Shown here piece after piece: positions 32,640 to 44,684 of a stretch of DNA of 64,000 nucleotides. This stretch comes from Cryptomeria japonica (lineage: Eukaryota; Streptophyta; Pinopsida; Cupressales; Cupressaceae). Where the stretch lies: contig NC_081408.1 in assembly GCF_030272615.1 (NCBI RefSeq), positions 407,990,889 to 408,054,888 on the forward strand, written 5' to 3'. Positions within the stretch are counted from its first letter, which is position 1. Every line of letters begins with the position of its first letter. The notes beneath the pieces were generated by a model. It saw only the letters and a program-made list of their open reading frames with translations. It did not search any database and was not told where the DNA came from. Position numbers and translations under genes: made by a program.

Positions 32640-33547
32640 GGAGTCAACCTCAACCTTAGGGCCAAACAACAAAAGAAAGATAGAGAGTTCTACAAGGATT
32701 TGATAGAATAATTTCCTAAATATGTCAAAAGGCTGAGACACCAGCATGGTGTCAACATATAGCTAGATAGGTTTCAAGATGTCTAGAGGGCCTATAGAGA
32801 TGCTATCTTGATAGACGATGGGTATTCCCTATTCAGATACCATTATTGCAAGATGTATCAAAAAATCCCAATCTATAAACCATGCAGACTTGGGATCTTG
32901 CAAGGTTAGTGGTGTAAAATATTTTTATGAATGTGGATTTGATAAGGGCACTAGCTAAAAAATTATGCCCCTAAGAATAAAATCTTTATTGAAGACAGAG
33001 AAGAGTTCATGGACATAACCAAGGACTATATATACCATGTATTTAGATTGGATCCAAGTTTCGAGTTGACTGTGGATTTAGGTTCTTTCAACAAAGAATA
33101 TCATTAACATAAATAGGATTACAAGAGGAAGTGGTTATTGTGTCACAGGCCTAAGAAAGATGATTATTTGTATAAGTTTCCTAATAAATATTAGCCACAT
33201 TTCTCTATGGATTTGTTCTATGGGTGTTTTAAAAGGCATATTATGCAATCTAATGAGTATTGGGATTTGAATCCCATATGCATATGCCCAAAGATGTAAT
33301 GGTTTTAACTACAAATATTCAGAGCTATGAGAACAATCAACCTTTTGATTATGGAAATTATCTCAAATATGACATAAACAAGGCCCTTCCATAGAAAGAG
33401 ACAATGAAACGATCTATTTTTAGAGGTACTCTCTCTTGATTCACATGCTTTTATTTAGAGGATGGGAACTCAATTTGTGGGAAGAGTTGCTAAATATGAA
33501 ACCATATGATAAGAGAGGCATCATGCGACCTATTCAAGAATAGACAT
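32640..33547 (+). pseudogene. Element D2 ORF, 5' part
   Basis: Heavily broken coding-like sequence related to D1. The segment around 33030-33190 has a block comparable to the FGLNRNTLKEIDM region of D1, and around 33300-33400 QSYENNQPFDYGNYLKYDIN corresponds to the SNELYDFSTYIQDKLHEGL block of D1 (about 10850-10920). It is interrupted at 33547 by the solo LTR H and resumes at 36071. Confidence 0.45.
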
Positions 33548-36070
33548 TGTATGCTAGAAATGTGGGATCATCTCGCAATGGGAGAAAACACCCCAAACAC
33601 ACACATGAAATGTTACATTGTAATCACAAAAACATGTTAGTGAACCAAAAACTCAAAACAATTCCATGCTCCTCTATCCCCAAAGATCCCTAAGATTCAA
33701 GGTGGCCCTCACTTGGAAGAGCACTTGATCTCTTGGATGTCAACCTAGAGAATGAGATTTAAATGATGATTCTAGGATCAAAATGAATGCAACTAAGATC
33801 CTAGTGAATGGTGAGATGATGATATGAATGAAAGATAAGGATGCAAGATGAAAATCTAGTTATGATCAAGATGGTGGAGATGATATGAGGCTAATTTAAT
33901 TCCAAATTGAAGATTATGATGAGCTAATTAAGCTAGATGAAGATGAAAAAGTATGCAATTGATATGCAATTTAGGCTAAATGATCTAAAGCATAATGCAA
34001 TTAAGCTAAATGTTATGATGATAATGCTAGGAAACTTAGATGCTTGGAGATGACAAATGAGCTCCTTGATAACCTGCAAAATGACTATAATTTGGATGCA
34101 CAAGATTGGGATTTTTGAATTGAAGAAATGAGTTCTATTTATAGGCAAAATAGAGAAATGGATGGTTGAGATTGAGTAATCTCAAGAAGGGCTAGGATCG
34201 AAAGTTATCAATCCATGGGAGAGATTGAATCCAATCCCAAGTTGACAAATGCCACCTTGAGAGGGCTTGATAAGATGCTAAACAAACATTAGATGATAAG
34301 CAAGCAATTGGGGATAACCTCAAGGAGTGGCATCATTAGATAATGTCATTAACCAGGGAGGCATGCTATTGTAGACACCTAAAATTAATATTTAATTAAT
34401 TTAAGCCTATAAACATAATTAATTAACTTAATTGTATTATCCTTATTCTCCTAAGTGTTAATTAAATCTAATTTAATTAATACTATCACTGTTGTCTAAT
34501 AATTAATCAAACAAATTAATTATTCCCCAATTCTTCTAAAGTTCCCTCCAATAATTATTTCCTCTGAACCCACTCAGTTAATTAATTCTAATTAATTAGC
34601 CTAGTCATGTGATTCTTACAAATCACTTTTCCTAATCCCACTCAACCTAATTAATCCTTCTAGAATCTCTCATAATCTTGATTTTCATTATCCCTCAATT
34701 TTTAATTCCCACTCATGTCACATCAACATTGAGTCTCTCAAAGAAATTCAATTTTCTTTTAATCCCTCAATACATCCTTATTTTGGAATTTTTAATTCCT
34801 CATATTTGAAATTCAAATTTCTCCCCCCTTTTTTCAAGGAATTTTATATTCCTGTTTATTTTCCCAAGGCACCCTTGATCCATGCCTTCTATCTTAAATC
34901 AATCTCAACCCTTCATGATCAAATCAATCTTGGCCCTCCATTGGCCTCCTCCAATCTATAAATTGGAGCGATCCACTTCTCATGCATTGTCATGCTACTC
35001 TTTTTCTCCTCTCTCTTCATAATCCTCTATCAAATCCATCCATCTTTAATCCATCACTCAAATCCAATCCTATCAAATCCACTTACCTTGTTGATCATTC
35101 CACATCCATCAAGAAGGGGCCCATCCAATCAAGTTGAAGAGAGGCATTATTCAACTTCACCGAAGGCTCAATCCAAGGGAGAAGGTAAAGGTTTGCAAGG
35201 TATAAGCATTATCTTCATGTTTTTATGTGGTTTTATTCATGTTTCATGTTCTAATATCTTTTAGTGTTTTGTTTGTGCACTAACCACCTAAATCCACCTT
35301 GCTTGCTTTTCTCGTCTTCAACTATTACCCAAGAGGTAAACTCTTGTGCAACATGGGAAAATGGTTAAAGGGACAACCATCATGGCTAAGGGGTGTGGGC
35401 TTGTAAGAGGCATTAAATGCCTTTTGAAGAATTTGGAGGCTAACTTGCCTAAAGAGGAAAACCACTAGTGGTTTATGTAAGAGCCTTACATGTTTGGAAG
35501 ACTCAACAAGTTAACTTGATGAAATAGATAAATGCATTTTGAAGACTTTCTTCCAAATTTGGGGAAGTGACTCCCCCAAATTTAGGGAAAGGACGTGATT
35601 AGGAGATTAGACATTATTAAGATGGGATTCAGAGGTTTCTAGAAGGATGATTATGGAGGCAAGTGGGAGATGTAGGAGAATGCAAGTGGGTGAGGGAAAA
35701 TAGGATTTTTAGCAAATTAAAATGATTTAATTTAGCCAAAATGGATGCAACTTGCATTTGTAGGATTTTGAAAGTGGGGGGGATTTACAAATAAATTTTG
35801 ATTTATTTAAATGCAAAAGGGGTTTTTAATTAAATGTAGATTTAATTAGAATGGGAAAGGGGATAAATCGAGATTTTTAATTAAATATGAATTTAATTAA
35901 ATGGCTTAGATGGAAGAAGGGGAATATTAATCAGATCTTTTATTTGATTAATGGCCAAAATAGAAGAAAAGAGGATATTAATTAAATGTAGATTTAATTA
36001 ATAGGCGAATTAATAATGATTAAATGAATAAAATTTATTTAATTAGTTGTGCAAGTTTTAGGTGTCCACA
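33548..36070 (-). mobile_element. Solo LTR H, minus strand, itself split by a second LTR
   Basis: On the minus strand it starts TGTGGACACCTAAAAC at 36070 and ends TTTCTAGCATACA at 33548. Flanks GACAT (33543-33547) and GACAC (36071-36075) fit a 5-bp TSD with one transition. A minus-strand TATA box CCTATAAATAG lies at about 34136-34145. No internal retroelement sequence is present, so recombination between two LTRs is inferred. Its middle is interrupted by the plus-strand LTR at 34370. Confidence 0.7.
34370..35320 (+). mobile_element. LTR nested in solo LTR H, probably solo
   Basis: It starts TGTAGACACCTAAAATTAAT and aligns with the LTR at 2707-3669 up to about 35286 (GCACTAACCACC). The right edge is uncertain: the similarity stops near 35286, but the next CA at 35319-35320 is followed by ACTAT, which nearly matches the left flank GCTAT (34365-34369). 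The TATA box CTATAAATTGGAGC lies near 34957. No internal sequence belongs to it. Confidence 0.7.
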
Positions 36071-37810
36071 GACACATATCTAGGGTAGTGGATGCCAACA
36101 GGCTCATTATTTGTATTTTGAGAGTTCTTTATTAAGGACATTTACAAGCAACTTGTTTTCCTATTGATTGGAGTTTTTCCAAGACAGTAATGAAATTTTT
36201 AAGGCCTAAAGAGCATGAAGATATGCTGAAGTTTGAGCACGATTGGGATGCCCATTTGAATTCCAAGGATGCACCATGATCATAGTTTGGTTTTGAGGGC
36301 ATTTCTCATTTCTTGTTAGTGTTTGTAACTAATAGAGTTACATATTTGGAGATTGCTTGGCAAATGGCCCAATTTGAATTTTTGCATTTTAAAGGTCATG
36401 CAAAACAGTCATTCTTGCCCTTCTCCCTATTATTTGGAGATTTTAGAGTAATTGTTAGGGAGGGATATTCCTTCTTTGAAACAAAGCTTAATTATTTTAG
36501 GATGTCATTTGTAGGACACAAAAGAATTTTTGATCTAGAGCATTTTATCAGTAATGCTAAAGTTGCAGGGGTTTGAGTAGATATGTGCAACAGTTTGTTG
36601 AAGAGGAGCTCATAAGAAATTGGGTTAACTATGATCATGTGGAAAGGAGAAATGATATATGGAATAACATTCAGAGAGCTAAAGGATGATAATGAGGGTT
36701 GATCCCTCTTACTAAGGAGCCTTCATAAATGAAGAAGATTAGCTTAAGAGGATGCAATTAATGTCATGAATCTACATTGAGTTCAAAGTTGCCAATGAGG
36801 GTTGTAGGATCTCCCAGTGCTTTATCCACCCCTACACATAGTATGAATCTTGATGGTCCATAGAATTTGATACCATTAAATCACATTCCCGCCTCAAATA
36901 CAAGTTTTTCAATGGATGAGAGTGAGGGGTGGGGCTCTCCAATCAGAGATACAATTATGCAAGAACCAGTGATCAATGTGCAAGAGCCACTAGAGTACCA
37001 ATTAGAGATGGTTTTTGAGCCCTTAGACCAATTATCAAATGATATAAGGGCTAAAGTCTCATGTTGATTTTATATCTAATGATAATTTCATTAATTCTCA
37101 TGAGTTTAAAGAAATCATTGTGAAATTCAAAGCTGAGCAAGTAATAGAAAAGATGAAGGATTTTAACCCTTCTATGCATGAGAAAATGATTTCACAGCTA
37201 CATGTAGAGGTGAGAGAGGAATTGAAAGATATGACTCATCAAAAAGAAAGGAAGATGGTGGAGTAAGTAGGATGTATTATTTTCCTTGGTTGGGATGCAT
37301 CCTCAACAATTAAATTTGACAATTTAAGGAGAACTAAAAAGATTCGAATAAAATTGAGTCAAGAGGTTGCAGACAATTATAAGTGGACCGGTTTTTAATC
37401 CTGGTGACAAAAGTCAAGCAATTTAGGCCTTGTACCCTTAAGATGAGAGGAAAATTGCAATTGAACACCCAAACCAAATTGGTGGGCATCTGGTGGTGCA
37501 TAGACTTGTGGATACTAGTGCAATAGAAGCAACTGAGCTTACAATTAATTCTGATATGTTTACTCAAGCTACTGTTGAAAATATCACTGCTAAGAATGAG
37601 GCTTTCAAAAGAAGAAACTTGGAGCTAAATAAGAGGATATATTTTTGGAATATGTTGCCTCCACCCATAATGCAATTAGCCAATGATCTTGAAAATAATT
37701 TGATTGATGTGTCAATTGAGAGAACAACATGGCAAAAGGGAGCTTTGAAATCGAGGAAATGTTACATCCCATTGTGGTATTACTTAATTACTGTTACTTT
37801 GTTTAGTTAA
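36071..37810 (+). pseudogene. Element D2 ORF, 3' part
   Basis: The block MKFLRPKEHEDMLKFEHDW (about 36190-36245) followed by LLVFVTNRVTYLEIAWQM (about 36313-36365) matches in order the LRPKDVKLP and LPVFVSPRLAFIEFMWQL blocks of D1. Further helical segments occur at 37100-37260 and 37560-37760, the last with LNKRIYFWNMLPPPIMQL. Several stops occur. It is the same unknown protein family as D1 but diverged, so the family is repeated in this genome. Confidence 0.5.
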
Positions 37811-38280
37811 AATACTTTAACACATGAACATGCTTTGAATATATTTATATCGATTGTGAATTTGATGAATGAATGTGTAATCAATGTGATATTTTGAGGT
37901 AAATATCTATGATGTGTATATATATTTTTTATAACAACTGACTACTGTTGTGATGTGTTAAGTTGGATGTAGGAAATAGTCAAGCCTTCGAAAGGGAGGA
38001 AGAGTATCACTTAAAAGAAGAACTTGGTTTGGTAATCTTAAATATGTTCCTTATTGAGCTATCATACACTCACATCCTAGTTGGTAAAGTTGAGTTAAAT
38101 TAGTTGGGGATAGTGGTAAGTTACCTTTTGTCGAATTGTGATGTTTTGTAATGTTATAGTGTGAATGTCCTTGATTGATATATATTGGGCTGCATATTAT
38201 TCTTGTTGACCAAGCGACTGTGACGATGGAGGAAAAGTTGAATGGTCGATGCATTGACTAAGTCATCAACCTCTATGTTA
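37811..38280. other. Gene-free stretch right of D2
   Basis: A/T-rich sequence with no supported gene. The segment from about 38220 leads into the 132-bp repeat. Confidence 0.35.
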
Positions 38281-38560
38281 TGCGCACCCAACTCCATAGG
38301 AATGGGAGGGTGGCACGTAGTCCAAGTGAAACATGTCGCCCTTAAAAAATACGTGGGGGAAGTATTAATCTCGTGGGAGAGATGATAATGCCATGGGATA
38401 AATACAATAACATGCACACCCTACTCCATAGGAAGGGGAGGGTGGCAAGCTATCCAAGTGAAACCCGCGACCCTTAATAAATATGTGGGGGAAGTATTAA
38501 TGTCGTGGGAGAGATGGTAATGCCATGGGAGAAATGTAATACCATGCACACCCTATCCAC
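38281..38560. repeat. 132-bp tandem repeat, two copies and the start of a third
   Basis: Units begin TGCGCACCCAACTCCATAGG (38281), TGCACACCCTACTCCATAGG (38413) and TGCACACCCTATCC (38545), so the period is exactly 132 bp. Internal landmarks GTGGGGGAAGTATTAAT and CGTGGGAGAGATG recur in both full copies. Confidence 0.85.
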
Positions 38561-38885
38561 TTGGATATGGGTTATTCCCTATCTACCATGTGGATTTTGA
38601 CTAGGTCGACCCACTTTGTTAGGCATAGCAAGTGGAAAATTCGTTGTTATATATATTAATAGTAATTTTATTTTAATGAGAGATAGAAATAAAATTGTTT
38701 AAGTAAATGATGAGGATAACTAATCATATTTGACTTAGTAAATTATGAGTGATTCATAGAAGAATTAAGTTGGACTTATATGTGTTAACTTTGTAGTTAG
38801 AAGAGAAGCCACAGTCTTAGTGGTGGCATTAGTAGAGATAGTGGTGGTGAATTTGAGAACTTAATTATAGAATTAAGTCTCTCAA
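38561..38885. other. Gene-free spacer
   Basis: No supported feature; A/T-rich sequence between the tandem repeat and the microsatellite. Confidence 0.35.
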
Positions 38886-38917
38886 ACACACACACACACA
38901 CACACACACATACACAG

Positions 38918-38959
<42 letters not shown>
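38886..38959. repeat. Compound microsatellite (AC)n (AT)n (AG)n
   Basis: Adjacent AC, AT and GA dinucleotide runs with short interruptions (TACACAG between the first two). Confidence 0.95.
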
Positions 38960-39324
38960 GAACTCTCTTCCTTATTGTAACATCTTTTACTTTAGAATTT
39001 ACTCGATGCTTATTTGTTATTCTTCGTTTGTGAGAGAAAGAGGATAGTTCAAGTTTTGTGAGGAAGTAGAATAGTAGTTATCTTTGAGCGTTTGTGAGAT
39101 TCTATGATCGTGGACAAGTCGTGGAGCCAATGCGATTATGATTAGGAATCAGTATCTGCGTGGAAGCTATAATCTAGGCATGAGGATTTCATCTCTTTCT
39201 TTATATTGAAATATGTTTATTTTAGAGAACGTTGTTGTAGAAGCTTAAGCGATGCAATGATTTAAATTATGTTTACTTGTAGAATATGCATACTTGGTGA
39301 TTATTATTTAAATTGTGTTTAATA
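38960..39324. other. Gene-free spacer
   Basis: No supported feature was seen before the LINE sequence begins at about 39325. Confidence 0.35.
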
Positions 39325-40870
39325 TAGTAATAAGCCTATAGTCACTCATAAATTGGGTTTCCTTTTTCTTATGGATTAAAGCCAAAAAGATGTGATTCAA
39401 GGCACCTAGCATCGTCATCTTCCTTATGGATTCCTCTACTGCCTTAACCACATCATGACCAACAATATCTTAATTTATTTTAAAGAAACTGGATAGGAAT
39501 CCTTCAAGCCTAGGAGCTTTTTCTGGGTTCAGCTAGAAGGTATCCTTTTAACTTCTTTGTTTATGATTGATTAGAATAAATTAGTGCTTTGTTCCGGTTT
39601 GATGATCCTGGGGATGTTACTTGGAATATTCTCGTTCTCTATTCCATTAATCACTTCTTCCTTATTCAAAAGTGTTTTGAAGAAGTCAACAACTTCCTTA
39701 TTGACTTCTTCCAAAGAGAAAACCATTTCCCCATCCCTTTTTTGTTTCATAAATTCTATTCATACTTCTATTAGAAATGGTTGATTAATGGATTTTTTTT
39801 TGAGTTATTGTCCTCTTCCTGTAGCCAAACTTCCCTACAATTTTGTCGCCAAATATCTCTTCCCTGGCTAAAATCTCCTCTAGGTCCTGCTTTAGTCTTC
39901 TTTCCTAACTGAAATCATCCACACTCATACCCTCTTTTATCACCTTATCATATAATGTCCTTAGCTCTTTATCAATTTTATCCTTCTATGTAAAAATGTC
40001 TTTGAAATGCGTCTTGTTCCATTCCTTTAATTTATTATTTGTGCGGTATGATTTTTTTGAAAGAACATAGAGTTTACATTGTTGCCAGAGATGACCTTAA
40101 TCTGCCAGGTAAAAATCATATTCTTTAATCTAGTATCTTTTAGCCACATATTATCAAGTTTGAAAGGACACTTGTTAGGGGGCATGTCTAGAAAGAGTCA
40201 GACCTACACGAGGAAATGATCCGATCTTGACAGGGGGAGAACAATAACCTCTTGGATCATCATTAAGTATTCCCAATCTTTTGAGATTAATATCTCTGCA
40301 ATAGTTGTGAAACCCTTCCTTCTATTAGTCCAAGTGAAAGTATCATTCTTGGGTCGAACATCCCTTAATTGTTTTTGCTCCATAAATTGTTGAAACTCTA
40401 GCTGAACTTGAGTGAGTTGTACCATCCCACCCCATTTTTTGTGTTGTTTTGTGTGGCATTGAAATCCCTATCTACCACCAGTTTCTCCACTACCAATCTC
40501 AACAACTTATCATAGTATTTCCGCCATATTTCCCTCTTACTTTATGTTGATATTGGATCATAAACATCGTACATGAGAAAACTCACGTTCCCTAGCAAAT
40601 ATACCATCTTCAACAATTGATAGTTTTTATTTATTTCTACTACTCCCCCTTTAAGTCTGAGCAAGTTCCATGGTAACCCCAACCCCTAAGAGACACCAAT
40701 TGCACCTACAAAGGTACCCTCTTATTGTCTCCAATTCCCCGATCTCTTATCACTTTCTTCGAGACTCCATTTTGTTTGAATCAAGATCAAATTTGCTTTA
40801 ATATGGTTGATTTGGTGCTTGATCATATGCAACTCATTGGGGACATTAACATTCTATGTTAGTAGCCTCA
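39325..40870 (-). pseudogene. LINE ORF2: endonuclease and start of reverse transcriptase
   Basis: Read on the minus strand, the endonuclease shows DFNAT, then FTWTNRRKGF and the end SDHF (about 40500-40210), the pattern of the APE-type endonuclease that nicks target DNA. After a linker, the reverse transcriptase start shows a degenerate NPEKAP block near 39530-39500, FFK, and the LALI-KKK block with SDYR at about 39370-39330. Sequence then stops matching, so the catalytic core and C-terminus are missing. Numerous stops and frameshifts are present. Loss of the 3' part is unusual for a LINE and points to a later deletion. Confidence 0.75.
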
Positions 40871-41646
40871 TTGTTTTTTAAGAAAGAAAATTTTCCTTCT
40901 AGATTCTTAACTTCCTTTGGCCCCTCCCATTTCCAATAATTTCTAAATTCTTCTTATTAGACAACCTTCCTCTTTGTCCCTTTTATTTGAGATTTGTCTT
41001 TTTTAGTTTAGATTGTGTTTGTTCTATTGTCCTTTATTCCATAATGTCCCCCTCATCTTCCTCAAACTCACTCACTTCCTCTTCAGGATCTTCATCCCCT
41101 TCCTGTTCTTCTAAGTTATCTGAGTTGTTGCTCTACGAATTGAATCCTTTCTCTAGAAGTTCAACTAACTCTTGTCTTTGTTGTCATCCCATCCAACTTC
41201 TGAATCCGGTTTAGTCCTTTTACTATAGTCCCTTCTTCCTCTAAATGTTGTAAAGAAACCTCAAAACCCCCCACAACCTCTTTTTCTTGATTATCAATAT
41301 TGCTTCCCTTTACGTCAAGAACCCCACCTTTTGTATCTATCCTTACACCCATGTCCTATCCTTTGCTTCCAAGAACATCATCTATAGGTAGAATAGAGTT
41401 CTCAAATTATGATGCCTCACCTAGATTGCCCCCATTCTTCTCCTAAGTAGATTTTTTCTTTCTTGTTGAGTTCATGTCTTTGACATTCAAATCGTTTGAG
41501 CATTATCTTATCAATATCCTTCTCCTCTTCCTTTCCTGAGTCAGTGGTTCCTTCATGCCCATACTTAGCCATATTAAGGTTGATTTAGGCTATCTTTTGC
41601 AATCTTTTTTGACATGGTCATTTGCCTTGCATCTGCTAAATATTAC
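40871..41646 (-). pseudogene. LINE ORF1 C-terminal part and linker
   Basis: Next to the insertion point of element A the minus strand reads SRCKANDHVKKDC, a degenerate zinc knuckle of the kind found in plant LINE ORF1 proteins. Downstream on the minus strand the sequence is Lys/Glu-rich with many stops up to the ORF2 endonuclease. The 5' portion of the same ORF1 lies at 57663-58668, beyond element A. Confidence 0.6.
41642..41646. repeat. Left target-site duplication of element A (ATTAC)
   Basis: ATTAC precedes the 5' LTR and is repeated at 57663-57667 directly after the 3' LTR. Confidence 0.95.
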
Positions 41647-42429
41647 TGTAGACACCTAAAATTGTCCAGTCTAATTAAATAAATATCTTTATTTATTTAA
41701 TTACTTTAGCCTAATTCTTCTATTAATTAAATAAATCTTTATTTATTTAATTAATTCATTTATCCTCTTCTAGCCTTATTTCTCCTTTAAATAAATACTT
41801 TTATTTATTTAAATTATCCCTTTCCCTAAATTAAATAAATACTTTTATTTATTTAATTGATCCCACTTCTTCTATTAATTAAATGAATCTTTATTTATTT
41901 AATTAATTCATTAGCCTTTTCCACTTATGACACATGTCATTCATCTCTTAATTCCTACACTACCTACCCTCTTATTATTTTCTTATTTTCTCTACCTACC
42001 CTCTAATCTTAGCCGGCCATTTATCTTTTACACCTCTTAATCTTATCCCTCCATTTCTTATAGTGTCTTCTATATAAGGAGATGCTTTCTTCATTATCAA
42101 CCTTGATCAGTTGACTTCCCAACTACACTTTTGAACTTTCATATGCGATCAAGCCTACTTGCAACCACATTTCTGTTCTTTGTTGAGCTCTTGTGCACAC
42201 ATAAAATCTGAGAGCAAATATATCAAGCAAGATCAATGGAGATAGGAAGAATGGAGATTCAAACCCTATTGGACATGTGATGGTATAATCTTTGTGATTT
42301 CATTTGATTTGCATTGTCTTAGGCAATCTTCATATGTTATGGTGGATCTTTATTGTTGTTAGGCTAGGGTTTTGTGGTTGAATATATTTAGTCTTTCAAT
42401 ATTGTTGTTATTCATTTTCATCGTATACA
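41647..42429 (+). repeat. 5' LTR of element A
   Basis: It starts TGTAGACACCTAAAATTGTC and ends TCATCGTATACA. A TATA box TATATAAGG lies at 42071-42079. The first 250 bp are rich in ATTTATTTAATTA repeats. It closely matches the 3' copy with scattered single-base changes. Confidence 0.95.
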
Positions 42430-42432
42430 TTT

Positions 42433-42450
42433 TGGCACACCCGGTGGGAC
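42433..42450 (+). other. Primer binding site of element A
   Basis: TGGCACACCCGGTGGGAC starts three bases after the LTR. The TGG start suits pairing with a tRNA CCA end. The tRNA is not assigned. Confidence 0.8.
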
Positions 42451-44684
42451 TCTTGTCCTTTTTGCATTTAACATCTTTTGTTGTAGATTTTGTGTTTTTA
42501 AGTTGCAGATCTGACATTTCCGACAACATTTTGATATTTTCGTGTTTGCGTACATTCAGATGGCGTTTTTGATTTTTTGTCGCATCTGTGGCATCTGGAA
42601 TCGTTCCTGCGCCTTCGACACTATTTTATTTTTTTTGCAAATTCTGGGAAACGTGCCTGTGTTCCTTATTTGCGTCTGTGAGGTCTCTAGACACATTTGT
42701 GTTCAGGAACTGCATCTGTGTTCAAGAACCGTGTTTGTGTCAGATCTAGCCGCATCTGTGAATTTATATAGCGTTTGTGTTACTTAGAACCGCATCTGTG
42801 TTCAATTGTTGCATTTTGACTTCTTTGATTCGGTTTTTTGACATTCGAATTTCAGATCTGGTTTATATTAAGCTAACATCTTCAGATCTAACAAAATTGG
42901 TGCAGCTTGTTTTGAAAGCAAAATCATTTTGTTGAAGGCCCCTATTTCACAAAGTCTTTTGGATCTAAAAATTTACCTAACTTGTGTGCTTGTAGGTTAG
43001 GGTGATCATTTGAAACAATCCAAACTACTAACAAATCTTTGTTGCAGGACCTTGGCAAGGGTTTTTGATCTTTCATTGTGTGCCTTGTTTTCATATATTA
43101 GCAAACACTTCAATTGGTGCACTAAAATTGAACCAGTGTCTTTTGTGTCTTGGGCAATAGGCTTTTTTTGTTTCATCTTTAGAGGGCATGTCTCCTCGTG
43201 TGGTCATTAGGACTACTAGTGAGGAGAGAACGACCTAAGTGGTAGCGAGGAAAACCCACCTCTTTCGAACCACTATAAACAATTATATTCATGGTGAAAA
43301 CTATGGATAACGTGTGTTGATTAGTTCATACCGACACTATGTCTCCCCATAAACCTGTTTGATCAAATTTATTTGATCATTTGTAGGGCGTAACCCCTAC
43401 CGGCTGGGAGCCTTCTGTATTTACAGAGCTGAAAGTGCCGCATGTATGGCCACATGAGCGGATGCCCTTACTAGCACCTTTTTATTTTAGAAGCCAAAAT
43501 CCTTCTAGTTGTTGGGGCAGGAGGTCAGACCTCTGGAGCGGCCCACACACATACGGTTCTTAGTAGAGATACAAAGTTTGCCACAAGGAGTTTTCGTGGG
43601 GACTGATGCTTGGCTGCCCCGAGAAGTGAGTGCCGAGGGTGGAGCCAGTGGGGTCAAGCATCTAAGTATCCGCTCTGAATAGCGTATCCTCGTGTGGGAA
43701 TCAACAACTATTTTCCTGGCCAACCATAAGAATTGTGCTTGTCTTATTTTAAACAATCAAACATTTAAGACCAAACATCAAAACATTGTGTCTTTTGTGT
43801 CTTCAAGTGTATGCAAAACAATTTTACATCAAATAACACACTTTCCTTTGAGTCATTTTGAGTCTATACACTTACAAACATTGAGTCCTCATCAACACTA
43901 TGTCCTCTCGTCACGGAAAATAGTCAAACATTCAGATTTGGTCACGACAAGTCACTTCACAGATTGGAAAAATTGTACAAAGTTTTCAGAAATTCGTCTG
44001 TGTCTGACAGAACCGCATCTGTGTCTGATAGAACCGCGTCTGCGTCATATAACCGCGTCTGCGAAGGGCAAAAATGCATCTATGTTCTCTTGAGCAACAT
44101 TGCACTTACAACATCTCAAAAACGCGTCTGTGTCTGACAGAACCACGTCTGTGTCATTTAAGCGTGTCTGTGAAGTATACAGGCACGTCTGTGTTCAGAA
44201 TTGAAAACTTTCATAATCCAGCAAACAAGAAACAGTCAGTTTTAGAATTATTAAGCTTCCTAGGTATCTCTTTGGGTTTTCATCTAGAATTCAACCTGTC
44301 TTTGATTCTCACTAAGTCCATCATTGCTTTACACCTTACATTACATTCATGTTTGTCTAAACTTGAGTCAAAAGGTCACTTGCTTGTCCTCATCATACTT
44401 TTTCAACACACTACATACAACAACATTTTGGTAAGTGGTCCCTCATCAAGGTCTATCACCTTTGGGTCTCATTTGGTCTTACTTAGAGTCAAGGTCAACT
44501 TACCTCGTCAAGAGAAACTATCATCTCTTTGGAAGTCACACCTACTCTACTACATACATACTTGGTTTTACACTTTGGACATTGCAAGTACACCTCAGAT
44601 TCATTTACATTTCATCCAACTCTTGGTCTTCCATACTCTTTCCATTTTCATCTAGTCTCATACATCTTGGTCAATACCTAGTTC
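42451..44684 (+). other. Leader of element A with CGCRTCTGTG repeats and a structured middle block
   Basis: Two clusters of the short motif CGCATCTGTG or CGCGTCTGTG occur, at about 42570-42810 and 44000-44190. Between them, about 43210-43700 is more GC-rich and free of the motif. It contains perfect inverted repeats such as GATCAAAT-TT-ATTTGATC (about 43370) and GAGGTCAGACCTC (about 43525), and blocks shared with the leader of element F. Open frames here (for example 43692-44655) look non-coding. Confidence 0.65.

Noticed and set aside
38281..38560. CRISPR-like or regulatory array
   Set aside because: It is a plain 132-bp tandem duplication without spacers.
43692..44655. Open frames of 133 and 193 codons in the element A leader
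   Set aside because: His/Ser/Leu-rich with no domain, containing the CGCRTCTGTG repeats; the recognisable gag starts later.
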